Counted from the first letter of the stretch, positions 52,888 to 63,424 are shown. The stretch is 64,000 nt of DNA from Saprospiraceae bacterium (GCA_016719615.1 JADJYQ010000007.1:124001-188000); one strand, 5' to 3'. Numbers and translations are program-made. Notes: a model not told the origin generated them from the sequence alone.

Positions 52888-53732
52888 ATATTGAACAAAT
52901 AGATCGATATTTCTCAGGTCATATGGACCCCAACGAACGTGCTGCATTTGAAACAAAAATGAACACTGATCCAAGTTTCAAGAACGAAGTATTACAATAT
53001 CAAAAGGCTGTCGAAGCCATAAAAGTGTATTCGAGAAAGGAACTGAAAGACCACCTGATTAAAAGAACAAAGCAAAAGAACAAAGTAATTTCTAAAACCA
53101 AAATAATACTTTGGATTGCCATTGCAAGTATTATATTGTTAGTCATTTTATGGTTGAAAGCCGATCATCAGCCACATGAAATACATCAACAATTGATTCC
53201 ACATTCTCAAGATACTAGCCTTCAATTAAAAATAGCCAATTTAAAAGACACGACCATAAACTTACAAAACAAATACGCTCAAACCAAAAATAAAAATGAA
53301 AATTCCAATGCAGATCAGCTGTTTGCAGTTCACTTCAGTGCTTTTACCGATGAGCTGCTTCAATCTCAAGTAAGAGGCCTACAAGATGAACCAACTCCTT
53401 TTGAATTATTTCAGCAATTGTATATTGACGCACAATACAAAGAAGCATTAAAAATATTTGAAACTCTCGATGCTTCACTACAACGAATCGACAATTTCAG
53501 ATTTTTACAAGCCAATGCAATGATGGCTACAAATCAGATTGAAGAGGCAAAAGTAGTATTAAAATCAATTCTTAAAAACCAACAGACCCGCTATATTAAA
53601 GAAGTTTACTGGTATCTTGCTCTTTGTGAAATTCAGCAGAGAAATTTTTCACAGGCAAAGACTTATCTTTTAAATTCTGAATTAAAGTACGATAAAAAAG
53701 CTCAGACATTATTAAATAAAATTTCAAATTAA
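52884..53732 (+). CDS. Anti-sigma-like single-pass membrane protein with TPR-like C-terminus
   Basis: The 282-residue protein begins IEQIDRYFSGHMDPNERAAF, a pattern seen in the cytoplasmic part of Bacteroidota anti-sigma-like proteins. It has one TM helix at about 69-91 and a periplasmic part. The last 110 residues contain TPR-like helix pairs (YKEALKIFETLDASLQRI; EEAKVVLKSILKN; SQAKTYLLNSELK). Coupled translation with the sigma gene upstream supports a regulatory partner role. It is followed after 6 bases by the TPR-CHAT gene, which may be the regulated output. Confidence 0.7.
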   Translation: MNIEQIDRYFSGHMDPNERAAFETKMNTDPSFKNEVLQYQKAVEAIKVYSRKELKDHLIKRTKQKNKVISKTKIILWIAIASIILLVILWLKADHQPHEIHQQLIPHSQDTSLQLKIANLKDTTINLQNKYAQTKNKNENSNADQLFAVHFSAFTDELLQSQVRGLQDEPTPFELFQQLYIDAQYKEALKIFETLDASLQRIDNFRFLQANAMMATNQIEEAKVVLKSILKNQQTRYIKEVYWYLALCEIQQRNFSQAKTYLLNSELKYDKKAQTLLNKISN

Positions 53733-53738
53733 AATATT

Positions 53739-55193
53739 TTGAATTCCTTCAAGTACATTTTTTTTATCATCATTCCATTCACCGTTTTTGGCCAAAAACC
53801 TGCTGAGAAAATTCTAGCAAAGCAGCTGGATTCGATGATAATTTTAGGGAAGGAATATATAAATTCCAATGATTTTAAAAACGCACACGGCATATTTTTA
53901 AATGTTGATTCATTAATTATTAAAAATTATGGTAATACCTCACAAAAATATCTGGAAGTATACTATTACCTTGCTCGCTCTGCGAACAAACTTCAGGATT
54001 CAGAGGAGGCAATAATACAGTATAAAAAAACCATTGAATTAAGCAAATTTTATAATGATACTTTATCGGAAAATTATGAAATCAGTTTAGATGAGCTTTC
54101 TAAACTTTTTGCAAATCATGGTCGATTTAAAGAAGCAGAATTATTGATGCTGGATCTATTTAAATTAAGAAATCTTAAGTATGGAAAGTTGCATCCCAAG
54201 TCAGCCATGTCAATATACAGTTTATCAATTCTGAATGCAAAAATAGAAAACTATGAACTGGCCACAAGTTACGGTATAGAATGTCTTAACATTAGAGAGG
54301 CTGTATTTGGGAAAAATTCCATGGAATATGCCACCACAGTTTATCACTTGGTTAAATTATACAACGTCCAAAATCATTTTGATTCTGCAATCCACTACCT
54401 ATACGAGAATTTGCAAATTTTACGAGCACTCAAAAAGACCAATACATCGATATATGCAGATTGCATTGCAGAATTGGCATTTCTAATGAAAGACAGGTTC
54501 GCTGATTTTGAACAAGCAGAAGCTCTGTTTCAGGAAAGTTATGAAGTATACCAAAACGAACCTAAGTTAAAAGCCAGACCTTCCTATGCGTTGCTTTTAA
54601 AAGGCCTTGGTATTCACTACAAAAGTATTGGCAACTTCAACAAGGCATTGTTATATCTATACGAAGCTAAATCGGCTACAAAGTCAAGCATTGGTACCAA
54701 AAACTGGGATTACTACTCAGTTCTTTATAATATTGGAAATGTTTATCTTGAACAGAAAAATTTTTCAGCTGCGAAAGAAATGTATATGTTTATTTTAAAC
54801 TCGGATGAGCTAACTGCAGAAGACAAGGAAATTAATTTTCCATACGTCAAAGGAGCCTTAATAAGTTTGGGCGACATGACCGGAGAAAATGTACCGGAGT
54901 CTTATGCAAAAGACATCATGACAAAAGCACGCAGCAGTGAAACGACTAACTATACGTTGGCAATGACATTAAATCAAAACAGCGTTTGGTTATACAATCA
55001 TCACAGGTATGCGGAAGCGCTTGAATCAGATCGCGAAGCATTGAATATTGCAAACGGTGTGTACTCGCCGGAGTCAGATCTTTTGAATGGAATATATTTT
55101 AACCTTTGTTCTGATTATTTAAAAATTAACCAGCCTGACTCTGCTCGTAAATATTTCTTTTTAAGTTACAATGCAACTAAAAGAAACTCTTGA
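53739..55193 (+). CDS. N-terminal TPR half of a frameshifted TPR-CHAT protein
   Basis: The frame opens at TTG 53739 with a signal peptide (YIFFIIIPFTVFGQ) and encodes about 484 residues of tetratricopeptide repeats (for example NKALLYLYEAKSATKSSIG, and AEALESDREALNIANGVYS). In related proteins these repeats lead into a CHAT caspase-like domain, and the pieces of that domain follow here in other frames (55,240-56,869). The reading frame ends at a premature stop (NATKRNS). I therefore take this as the first part of a broken gene of about 3.1 kb. It is co-oriented with the sigma/anti-sigma pair. Confidence 0.75.
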   Translation: MNSFKYIFFIIIPFTVFGQKPAEKILAKQLDSMIILGKEYINSNDFKNAHGIFLNVDSLIIKNYGNTSQKYLEVYYYLARSANKLQDSEEAIIQYKKTIELSKFYNDTLSENYEISLDELSKLFANHGRFKEAELLMLDLFKLRNLKYGKLHPKSAMSIYSLSILNAKIENYELATSYGIECLNIREAVFGKNSMEYATTVYHLVKLYNVQNHFDSAIHYLYENLQILRALKKTNTSIYADCIAELAFLMKDRFADFEQAEALFQESYEVYQNEPKLKARPSYALLLKGLGIHYKSIGNFNKALLYLYEAKSATKSSIGTKNWDYYSVLYNIGNVYLEQKNFSAAKEMYMFILNSDELTAEDKEINFPYVKGALISLGDMTGENVPESYAKDIMTKARSSETTNYTLAMTLNQNSVWLYNHHRYAEALESDREALNIANGVYSPESDLLNGIYFNLCSDYLKINQPDSARKYFFLSYNATKRNS

Positions 55194-55195
55194 AT

Positions 55196-55832
55196 TCTTT
55201 CAAATTTATGGCAGACTCAGAAGTCGATTTACTAACACAGAAAATGTTACACTATAATTCGATATTAATCGGAAAAAGAATTTAATTCCAAATCCTATGC
55301 GGGTTTATTGTATGATGATGCTTTGTTATATCGTGGCATTCTTCAATATTCACGCTACATTAAAAACAAATTGATCAACTGCGATACTAACGCACATAAA
55401 CTATTTGAAAAATATAAATCAAGCAAACGTTTGCTTGCCAATGAATATTCAAAACCATTAAGTGAACAAAAAAGAATATCAGATTTAGAAGAAACTGCAA
55501 ATTTTTGTGAGAGGCAATTAAATTCACATGTTCAAGGAATCGAAAAATTATTAGACCTGGTAAGCTGGAAACAAGTTCATTCGCAATTAAAATCGGGTGA
55601 AGCCGCCATCGAATTTATAAGACTGAATATAGGAGAAGATTCTCCGCTACTGGATAGTTTCTGGTATGCCGCTCTTTTAATTCGACCTGAATTTCCAAAT
55701 CCTGAGTTTATACTTATGTGTGAGGAACAGAAATTACGGGCCATTATTTCAGATGACCCCAAAAGAGAATGGACTACGTATCAAAGTTGTACGTTCCTGA
55801 ATCCATTGAAGAAAACAATAGCAAAAGTTTAG
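55196..55832 (+). pseudogene. Middle fragment of the TPR-CHAT gene (frameshifted)
   Basis: After the first stop, matching protein text continues in other frames: ADSEVDLLTQKMLHYNSILI, then, from about 55,279, EFNSKSYAGLLYDDALLYRG, ERQLNSHVQGIEKLLDLVSW, and SGEAAIEFIRLN. It ends in frame at 55832. Near 55,790 the true frame shifts again (SIEENNSKSLEHFIWKPL). At least two indels are needed in this segment alone. The region normally connects TPRs to the CHAT core. Confidence 0.7.
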
Positions 55833-55842
55833 AGCATTTCAT

Positions 55843-56869
55843 TTGGAAGCCCCTAGAACCATTTTTGAACCAGGTAAAAACTATATATTACTCTCCGGTT
55901 GGACTTTACATCGCTTAAATTTAGGGCCTATCGTTCAAAGCAAGTCTAAACACTTATTGATGAATGATTATCAGTTCATATTAATGTCAAGCACACGCAA
56001 TCTTGTTAGTGATCCTACTTTTAAGGATTCAATATCTAATGACTGCGTGTTTATTGGAGGAATTGAATATGAGCTCGACATAGATACAAATAAGCTGGTA
56101 GCATCCCATGATCAAGCTACGAATCAAGAATTTATGACCAGAGGATCGCATTCATTTTATACTGTAGATTCAACATTCAGAGCCAATAAATGGAATATCT
56201 TACCTGGTGCAAGGTTTGAAATTGATAAGATCCAAGAAATTACTTCTAAGAATAATATTAAGACCTCAAGTGTATATGGTAAATTGGCTAGTGAAGAATT
56301 TTTTAAATCTTTGGGGCGCTCAACTGAAAGGATGGTTTCTCCGGGCATTATCCATATTTCTACGCACGGATTTTTCTTTCCCGATCCTATTACATCCAAT
56401 AAAATAAAAAAAGGCTCCATTGAAAACGAACCTGTATTTATGAACTCACCAGATCCCATGATTCGTTCGGGCTTAATCATGGCTGGTGCTAATTACACAT
56501 GGATCAAAGCTGGGCCTTTACACAATTCGGAAGACGACGGCATCCTTACTTCGTTTGAAATAAGCCAAATGGATTTAAGCAACACAAAGCTTGTTGTTTT
56601 GTCCGCATGCGAAACCGGTTTAGGCGATATTGGAACTACTGAAGGCGTGTATGGTTTGCAAAGAGCGTTTAAAATTGCAGGCGTGCAGAACATTCTCATG
56701 TCCTTGTGGCAAGTTCCGGATAAGCAAACATCTGAACTTATGGAACTTTTTATAAAAATCTTATTCATCATAAAATGACCATTCGTGCTTCTTTGATTGC
56801 TGCTCAGCAATCATTGCACAACAAAGGACTAGAACCCTATTATTGGGCCGGGTTCGTGTTAATGGAGTA
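55843..56869 (+). pseudogene. CHAT (caspase-like) domain fragment of the TPR-CHAT gene
   Basis: This piece carries the CHAT protease core. The catalytic histidine is in IIHISTHGFFF (near 56,350) and the cysteine in VVLSACETGLGDI (near 56,605), followed by GLQRAFKIAGVQNILMSLWQ. Both are intact. One more frame change near 56,750 moves the natural C-terminus (MTIRASLIAAQQSLHNKGLE, then PYYWAGFVLME, stop at 56,867-56,869) out of the main frame, and another lies near 55,910. The domain would be a cysteine peptidase if the frames were joined. Decay or sequencing error is possible; the number of breaks favours decay. Confidence 0.75.
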
Positions 56870-56990
56870 GTAGCTATAAAATCTCTCAACTATAGTATAG
56901 CTTCAATAGGTCAAAGGGCTTCTCCTGACTGAAGATTTATTCAGATTGCTAAGATTTTTATACCCAAATGTATAAATATGAAAAACGGGT

Positions 56991-58397
56991 ATGAAATCAA
57001 ATTTTTACAAAACAACAATTCTATTATTATTCGTAAGCTCTACATTGGAAATATCTGGACAATGGAACTCTCAGATACCACAAACTAACGATACAGTTTG
57101 GCTTTATGAAAACCAACTGGTCGATAAACAAACAGCGTGGTTAGGAGGTACTGAGTTTTTCTGGGATCCAGCCATTAATGGTTTCAATTATGGAAACTCT
57201 GATGTTTATTGTTATAGAACCAATGATGGGGGTTCAAGTTGGAAAGCAATCAGGTTTCCCCTTTCAGAGACACTGGCACCCTACCTTTCGACGATCCATC
57301 CCTTTGATGCCGAACATGCCATCATTGGTATTTACCTCTTTAAGTTCTGGTCAGAATTTAATTTACAGAACGCGAAATAGTGGTAGCAACTGGACTAGAA
57401 TTGCAAATTCAATCTTTACAAATGGTTCTTCGTTTATTGATGCCATTTCTTTTAAAGATACTTTGAATGGAATTGCCATGGGCGATCCGATTCCGGATTT
57501 GAATTCACCAGATGCTTATTTTGAAATTTATAAAACAACAGATGGTGGTGCAAATTGGAATAGGATTCCAAGATCAAATATCCCAGAGCCCCTTACAGAT
57601 GAAATTGGTTATAATGGAGAATTAACAAGAATAGGTGATCACATTTGGTTTGGAACATCTCATGGTAGAATCTACTCATCCGAAGATGGCGGAAACAACT
57701 GGATTGTTGATGAAATTGCACAAGGTGATATCGCATTTCTAAAATTTGTCGATGCTTCACATGGTGTTTGTTATGGGGGAGTTCCCAACCAAACGGGAAG
57801 ATTATATTATACAGAAGATAGCGGTAAAACCTGGTCAGATGTAACGGCACCATTTGTAACAGCTGATCACTACTTTTGGTCATTTAGTCTGATCCCGGAA
57901 TCCTATTATTTATTTCTTAATATTTCAGAATCTATAGAAGGCGGCCCTTTTAAAACATACATTTCTAAAGATAAAGGCAAAAGCTGGTTACAAATAGGAG
58001 AAGCTAATGAATTAAATGCAGCAAGATTTATAAGTCCACAAGTAGGTTTTGCCGGAGAAGGTCAATTAAAAGATCAGGATCATGGAACGAAACTTTTTCA
58101 TATGTTGGTGACCCGCTTACAGGAATTTTTTCGACGAATGAATTAAAAGCAGAAGTTCAATTATCTCCAAATCCCGCAAAGGACATTCTTACGATTGACA
58201 TTCAGATGGAAAAATCTGCAGACTTACAACTCATCATCAATGATCAAAATGGACATTTGATCTGGCAGAAGAAAATAAAATCTGCTGCTGACCGAATACA
58301 AGTGGAGTATAATGCAGAATTGTTGATTCCAGGAATTTATTTAATCAGCATCAGCAATGCCGAAGGTCATCTTACAAAATCATTTACAAAGAGCTAG
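56991..58397 (+). pseudogene. Frameshifted YCF48/sortilin-like repeat protein with T9SS C-terminal domain
   Basis: A signal peptide (FYKTTILLLFVSSTLEISGQ) and BNR/YCF48-type repeats (TNDGGSSWKAIRF, TTDGGANWNRIP, SEDGGNNWIVD, TEDSGKTWSDV) form a beta-propeller. A type IX sorting domain follows (VQLSPNPAKDILTIDI ... LIPGIYLISISNAEGH). The first frame breaks at about 57,330, where one extra T in a TTT run explains the shift. The second breaks at about 58,085, after which the sorting domain continues in another frame to 58397. Open pieces are 56991-57380 and about 57,335-58146. With two repairs it would be a protein of about 465 residues. Confidence 0.8.
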
Positions 58398-58449
58398 TAT
58401 TGTCAACTCATTAGATAACATCATTATTAATCAATTAAAATAATTTAAC

Positions 58450-58821
58450 ATGAAAAGTAAAACTCTTCCTTATTTTCTTTTTTTATTCACATGGCTGACT
58501 TTTTGTTCCTGCGTGGACAGAAATGATGTGAGAAATGAAATCTCTTCGTACCACCGTTGTATTACCATCTGTGAAGAAAATGCAGACCCGCCAATGGAAC
58601 CAGAGATTTCCTGTGAAAACAAGTGTGATAGCACATGGTTAATTGGTCTAGCGCATTGCCTTGGTCCTAATACACCACAAAATGAAAGACTAAATTGTTT
58701 GGAACGAATAAGAGACGATAAATTAAAATGCTATACTCAATGCCGCAGAAATGTAGCTAAAATAAAAGCTGATTTGAAAAAATGCAAAATGGCCTGTATA
58801 CCTGCTGTTAATCCTCACTAA
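58450..58821 (+). CDS. Small cysteine-rich lipoprotein
   Basis: I do not recognise this 123-residue protein. It has a hydrophobic signal (YFLFLFTWLTFCSC) with a lipobox-like end, then ten cysteines in a pattern of C-x3-C pairs (CITIC, CENKC, CYTQC, CKMAC), spread over helical segments rich in Lys, Arg and Asp. The C-x3-C spacing on helices suggests a disulfide-linked helical hairpin. It is not a cytochrome (no CxxCH). It lies between a broken secreted protein and a small unknown gene on the same strand. Confidence 0.6.
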   Translation: MKSKTLPYFLFLFTWLTFCSCVDRNDVRNEISSYHRCITICEENADPPMEPEISCENKCDSTWLIGLAHCLGPNTPQNERLNCLERIRDDKLKCYTQCRRNVAKIKADLKKCKMACIPAVNPH

Positions 58822-58835
58822 ATAAATTAAAACAA

Positions 58836-59090
58836 ATGTGGTTAAAAGTAATTGACTATTCGCTATACTGGCGAATCCGAAACAACAAGGGCGAAGTTTG
58901 GCTTACGCTGGAGAATCAATCGAGCGCCCACGAATGGTTAGATACAGCAACAGAATTTAACGCGATTGCTGATCTTCTTCGAAACGAAAAACCAGTTTAT
59001 TATGAAACTGAACGCGGATACCTGGGTTGCGGTTGGGAACCAACAGGTGAAGGTGAAAAGAATGAATCTCCATTTGTCCTTGAGCATTAG
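58836..59090 (+). CDS. Small hypothetical protein
   Basis: This 84-residue protein has no family that I recognise and no signal peptide. It is rich in Trp and acidic residues (WLKVIDYSLYWRIRNNKGEV, then EWLDTATEFNAIADLLRNEK and GCGWEPTGEGEKN). It starts 14 bases after the Cys-rich lipoprotein and may share its transcript. A 12-bp hairpin follows about 85 bases after its stop. Confidence 0.5.
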   Translation: MWLKVIDYSLYWRIRNNKGEVWLTLENQSSAHEWLDTATEFNAIADLLRNEKPVYYETERGYLGCGWEPTGEGEKNESPFVLEH

Positions 59091-59175
59091 ACAAAAGGGA
59101 AATTTTGAATACCGATGGCTATTCATTAACAATTTCACATTACCGCAGAAATTCTATTGGGCATTCTTTGAATGA

Positions 59176-59211
59176 TGCTATGCGAATACTTTAATTAGAA
59201 TTCGCATAGCA
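59176..59211. repeat. Perfect 12-bp inverted repeat
   Basis: TGCTATGCGAAT (59176-59187) and ATTCGCATAGCA (59200-59211) are exact reverse complements across a 12-base AT-rich loop. It lies 85 bases after the small gene ending at 59090. It could terminate that gene but has no T tract, so its function is uncertain. The rest of the gap to 59,428 shows no gene. Confidence 0.55.
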
Positions 59212-59428
59212 AATGGGCGTGTATTTATTCTGCCCATGAGTATAGTAATAGAACAATAGAACTAAAATTTGATAAGTAGACTTCCATTTCAAGGCAAAAT
59301 AAAGGATCCAGAAGAATTCTCCCGAACAGGAATTAAGGTATAGAATTTTAATGAAAATAAGGCTTTGGTTTACTTACAATCGAAATGCGGATGAGCCTTG
59401 CTGAACGATTGATATGGTGATATTCCAT

Positions 59429-60864
59429 TTATTTTAATTGCAACTCCTTTAATCTGATATGAGCTTCTTCATTCTCTGGGTTTAATTGAAGTGTCTGCCT
59501 ATAGAATTTGAGGGCCTCTGTTTTTCTATTCAAAGCAGAATAAATATTTGCCAATGCCAATGTTAGCAAATATCTATCTGAAATTCAAGACATTGTTTTC
59601 TGCAATGACTCTGGCATCATCGTGTCTGTTTAAATTGAATAATTTTTCCGCCAAATAATACATTTGCAACCAGTCTGCATAAAACTTTGTAGTATCCAAT
59701 TTCATAATATGGTAATCTGCAACTGCTATATCCGCAGTCTTTTGGGATAATATTGTCTCCATTTTTTTATGAATAGGTTCTTTCAAAACAACCGATTTGT
59801 TGTAAAGTATCCTCAATATATTCTTAATGATTCCAAAAAATCAGTCGGCGCACTATTGCATAAAATAACTGCCATACTATTTGTTTCTGGGATTCGAATC
59901 ATAAAAGATATAAATCCCTCGGTTGAACCTAAATGATAATTTGCTGCAACACTATCGGTGGGAGTATACTTAAAATTTTGATTAAACCATCCGTAGCCAT
60001 ATCTGGCAGGTCTCATTCCGGGGGCTAACATTTCTTCTGTAAGCGATTTACTTAGTAATTTATAATTCGCAATGGCCATATGAAATTGGAACAGGTCTTC
60101 TACAGTTGAATAAAGATCGCCTGTACCCATAGTGTTTGATTGATCCCCTGAAATCGGCCGAAATGTAGTTTCCTAAACCATAGTCATAACCTGCAGCTCT
60201 TTGAGTTACAATATCTCTATGCGAATAGGAACCTGAATGATGCATATTTATTTATTAAAATTTCATCTCTCATGGCATTTGATAAGACTTCCAGTAACTT
60301 TTTCAATAATAAAACCCAAAAGTAAAATAAGCCCAACTGCTATACAAATATCAGTACCCGGTAAAAAATGCCAATGCAGAGTCTCTATAAATTTTAACAT
60401 ACTCCTCTCTTCTAAAACTTTGGCGGCTCAGTTTAGGAAAAAAATCCTTCATTATTTCATAATTTTGCAATCCAGAAGTATGGTTCAATAATTGTTTAAT
60501 GGTAACTTTAGCTGCCGGCTTATCCATAAACTCCGGTAAATATGAATCAATAGATTTATCCAAACTCAACAATCCTTTCTCCACTAAAATTAAATTAAAG
60601 TTGCGGTGAATGGCTTAGATATAGAACCAAGCATAAATTTTGTTTCGTAGTATTAAGAATGTTCCATTCTCTCTATTAGCTAATCAAATGCATCCTTGTA
60701 TATGATTTTACCATTTTCTGCCAAGTAAAACAGTTCCATCAAACATCTTGAACTCGTGATAAGTCTGCATTAACTTCCGCATTGCCTCCTTTTTGTCTTG
60801 CGCCAACAAGAATGTTATACTAAAAGCACAAGTCAAGAGTAAAATAAGTTTTTAAAAACATTGT
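59429..60864 (-). pseudogene. Decayed serine hydrolase (beta-lactamase class C-like) with TPR tail
   Basis: In order on the minus strand, in shifting frames, the pieces are a signal-like LILLLTCAFSITFLLAQD (about 60,840), then FDGTVLLGRK, the nucleophile motif LGSISKPFTA (S-x-x-K, near 60,620), and EKGLLSLDKSIDSYLPEF with IKQLLNHTSGL (60351-60584). YGYGWFNQNFKY and LGSTEGFISFMIRIPETN follow in 59813-60130, then a TPR-like tail (TFQ-x-RYLL-x-LALANIYSAL-type, ending 59429). At least three frame breaks are needed. The family covers penicillin-binding-like esterases and peptidases. The gene cannot make one protein as sequenced. Confidence 0.75.
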
Positions 60865-61135
60865 AGTAAGGTTCTAAAATTGATAATTGTCTGAAAATCG
60901 CAAGATAAAATGTTTGTGGAGATAAGAATGAAGATCATCACTTAAATTCCTAATTTTTGGATTTGAAAAGCATTAAAATTATGGCAAAGATTTATAAAGT
61001 ATATATGATTTTATCGATTTATGAGTTTTGCAATGCACTTGCGAAGAATTTATGATTGAAATAGCAATTTATTTGAGAATGCGATCGCGTTATTCATTTC
61101 TTGTTTAATTATATAAGTTTTAGCTTCTATTTTGT

Positions 61136-62347
61136 TCATCGCGACCAAGGACCCTTTTGTTTAACTTGATAAAAGCGCTTGCCATCAAATCGATAGAGTC
61201 CGGCGCCGGCACCCCACCACATATTACCTGACTGGTCTTGATACATGCATTGCACACAACAATTAATCCCATCCGCTTCTGTAAAAACTGAAAATGCATT
61301 TGAGTTCGAAATTGGAATAGAAGGGTCAAACCTCGTAGTGCTACCTCTGGCTGAAATCCAAATGTTACCTGATTTTTCCATAAATATACCCCAAACTTCA
61401 CTTCCACCTAATCCGTCATTAGTAGTAAAATTTGTAAATTGTTTTCCATCATATCGACAAATTCCTCCCTTCATCGTAAACCAAATATTTCCAAAATTAT
61501 CCTCTAACAATCCACCTGCATAATTATCGCCCAAACCTTCAATATCATTAAAATTTACAATGGCATTTTTCTGCTCGCCCGTAATTCGGCCATCATAACG
61601 AAAGACACCATGATCTTGTGAAGCAAACCAAATATTCCCATTGCTATCTTCCATAATATCTTTAACATTTATAAGTGGAAGCAAAGTAAATGGAAAAAAA
61701 CATTTGCTACCAATACGATCTGCTGCCGGATTATATCTAAATACACCTTTCCCCGTGCCTATCCAAATTGTACCAGCTTTGTCTACCAGAATACTTCCCC
61801 GACCAATGTTTGTATTACTTAGTCCATTTTTTTCAGTATAATTTCTAAAAGTCTTACCATCATATTTTATAGCCCCGTAGTCTGTTCCAAACCAAATATT
61901 ACCTATTTTATCTTCAGCAATCGCATGTACACTTATAAATTCAACTTTAACCAAACTTTGATCGTCCTCAAAAAATTCAGCTTTGGAGAAATATTTCAAA
62001 GTTTTAATATCATATCTTGCTACACTTTGACCGGCAGGCCCAAACCAATAATTCCCTTTTGAATCCTGAAAAATACTTCTAATATACTGACTTACAAGAC
62101 TAGGGTCATTCGTTGGAGTTGGCTTGGCAACTAAAGTGGGAGGAGTTCCTATAATTTCCGGACTCTGACTTGAAGTATACAACTTTTTCTCAGATGTGTT
62201 CGAGTTAAGCTGGCCTTTACAAGAGAATTTAATAAAAAGCCTACTAAAATTAAAATATAAATTTGATGATGAAAATCTAATCTTGTCATATGTCGTATTT
62301 ATTCTCCTTAAACAGACCTCTGCAAAAATACCAAGTTTCAAACTCAT
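61136..62347 (-). CDS. Second stand-alone Reg_prop protein
   Basis: The 403-residue product resembles the lipoprotein at 33435-34610. It has about seven to eight blades of the form GNIWFGTD-x-GAIKYDGKTFRNYTEKNGLS, IWIGTGKGVFRYN and IWFTMKGGICRYDGKQFTN. The N-terminal 45 residues are unusual: they lack a clean signal sequence in this frame, while another frame just there would encode YILILVGFLLNSLVK, a much better signal. A small indel near 62,220 may have replaced the original leader, so the true start is uncertain. There is no kinase domain. Confidence 0.75.
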   Translation of the reverse strand: MSLKLGIFAEVCLRRINTTYDKIRFSSSNLYFNFSRLFIKFSCKGQLNSNTSEKKLYTSSQSPEIIGTPPTLVAKPTPTNDPSLVSQYIRSIFQDSKGNYWFGPAGQSVARYDIKTLKYFSKAEFFEDDQSLVKVEFISVHAIAEDKIGNIWFGTDYGAIKYDGKTFRNYTEKNGLSNTNIGRGSILVDKAGTIWIGTGKGVFRYNPAADRIGSKCFFPFTLLPLINVKDIMEDSNGNIWFASQDHGVFRYDGRITGEQKNAIVNFNDIEGLGDNYAGGLLEDNFGNIWFTMKGGICRYDGKQFTNFTTNDGLGGSEVWGIFMEKSGNIWISARGSTTRFDPSIPISNSNAFSVFTEADGINCCVQCMYQDQSGNMWWGAGAGLYRFDGKRFYQVKQKGPWSR

Positions 62348-62737
62348 AATTGGCGTAATAAAGCCGAAAAGAATTTCCGTTTTGCCCGTATAATACCCAA
62401 TTAAGTTAAGTCACTTTAATCAATCATTGACGAATTTGGAATAGTTAATTCTTTTCATCGACAAATAATGAAATAATTTAGACCAAACAATTAGGGTACA
62501 CAGAACACTAACGACTATTCATTTAATTTTGAGGCACAGGATAATGTATAGCCACCAAGTAACTAAAAATCAAGATACCTTTACTTCCATCATTGCAGGA
62601 TATTCAAATTTCGTTTAAAATATCGAAAAATGTAAGCACCAATAATTTTTTCAATTGGTTTCGGCAAAATGTTTCACTTCTAAATTCAAATTCAATTCCT
62701 AACTCCTTTATCTAACAAATGCTGATGGTTTATTTCT
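62348..62737. other. Intergenic region without a recognised gene
   Basis: These 390 AT-rich bases between the Reg_prop and GNAT genes contain no frame with coding character, no obvious repeat and no hairpin with a T tract. It may hold the promoter of the Reg_prop gene. Confidence 0.4.
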
Positions 62738-63256
62738 TCAGAGTGCAAGTTTCATCATAAGATCCGTCTGCATTTCACTGCCTAATTTGAATAAGTGTTT
62801 GTCAAATGTTTGAAAACCATTTCTCTCATAAAACTTGATAGCTTTGAGATTTTCTTCCCAAACTCCCAACCAAATATAATCTGCATTTTTGTTTCCAGCA
62901 ATTTCAAGAGCTTTGTTAAAAAGATCCTGCCCTAAGTTTTTACCCTGAAATTCTCTGAGCACATAAATCCTTTCTATTTCCACACCCAGATCGGATTGCA
63001 ATTCGGTCTGTGCCTGGCCAAAGTTTAATTTCAGATACCCTACAACATCTTTGTCATATGTCGCAAAATAAAATTCCGAATTTCCATCACTTAGCTCAGA
63101 TAATAGTTTCTCTATTGAAAATTCCTCGTCCAAATACTTTTTCATATTCTCTGTAGAATTTACAGATGCAAATGTTTCTGTAAATGTTTGCCGACTTATT
63201 TGTTGCAAACGGCCAATGTCGTTCGTTGTAAATTTTAAAATTTCAACTTGCTTCAT
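62738..63256 (-). CDS. GNAT-family N-acetyltransferase
   Basis: The 172-residue protein has the acetyl-CoA-binding motif A of the GNAT fold (ERIYVLREFQGKNLGQDLFN, about residues 90-109, a Q-x-x-G/N-x-G variant), then NADYIWLGVWEENLKAIKFY (motif B) and ERNGFQTFDKHLF at the end. Relatives acetylate amines of small molecules or protein N-termini. The substrate cannot be predicted, and neighbours give no clue. Confidence 0.88.
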   Translation of the reverse strand: MKQVEILKFTTNDIGRLQQISRQTFTETFASVNSTENMKKYLDEEFSIEKLLSELSDGNSEFYFATYDKDVVGYLKLNFGQAQTELQSDLGVEIERIYVLREFQGKNLGQDLFNKALEIAGNKNADYIWLGVWEENLKAIKFYERNGFQTFDKHLFKLGSEMQTDLMMKLAL

Positions 63257-63424
63257 GATATCAACTTGAGCATCAAATAAAATAATTAAAATTTCAAAAC
63301 GAAATAATTTGTATTATAAATTGATAGGCGAAATCCATTAAATAATTGGCACAAGCATTATGTTTGAAATCCTTCCAACCAAGTCAATCCATACTTTATG
63401 CTAAGACTGACACTAGTTCCAAAT

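Noticed and set aside
59160..59215. A tRNA-like or small RNA gene at the hairpin
   Set aside because: There is only a single 12-bp stem; no cloverleaf or conserved T-loop could be drawn.
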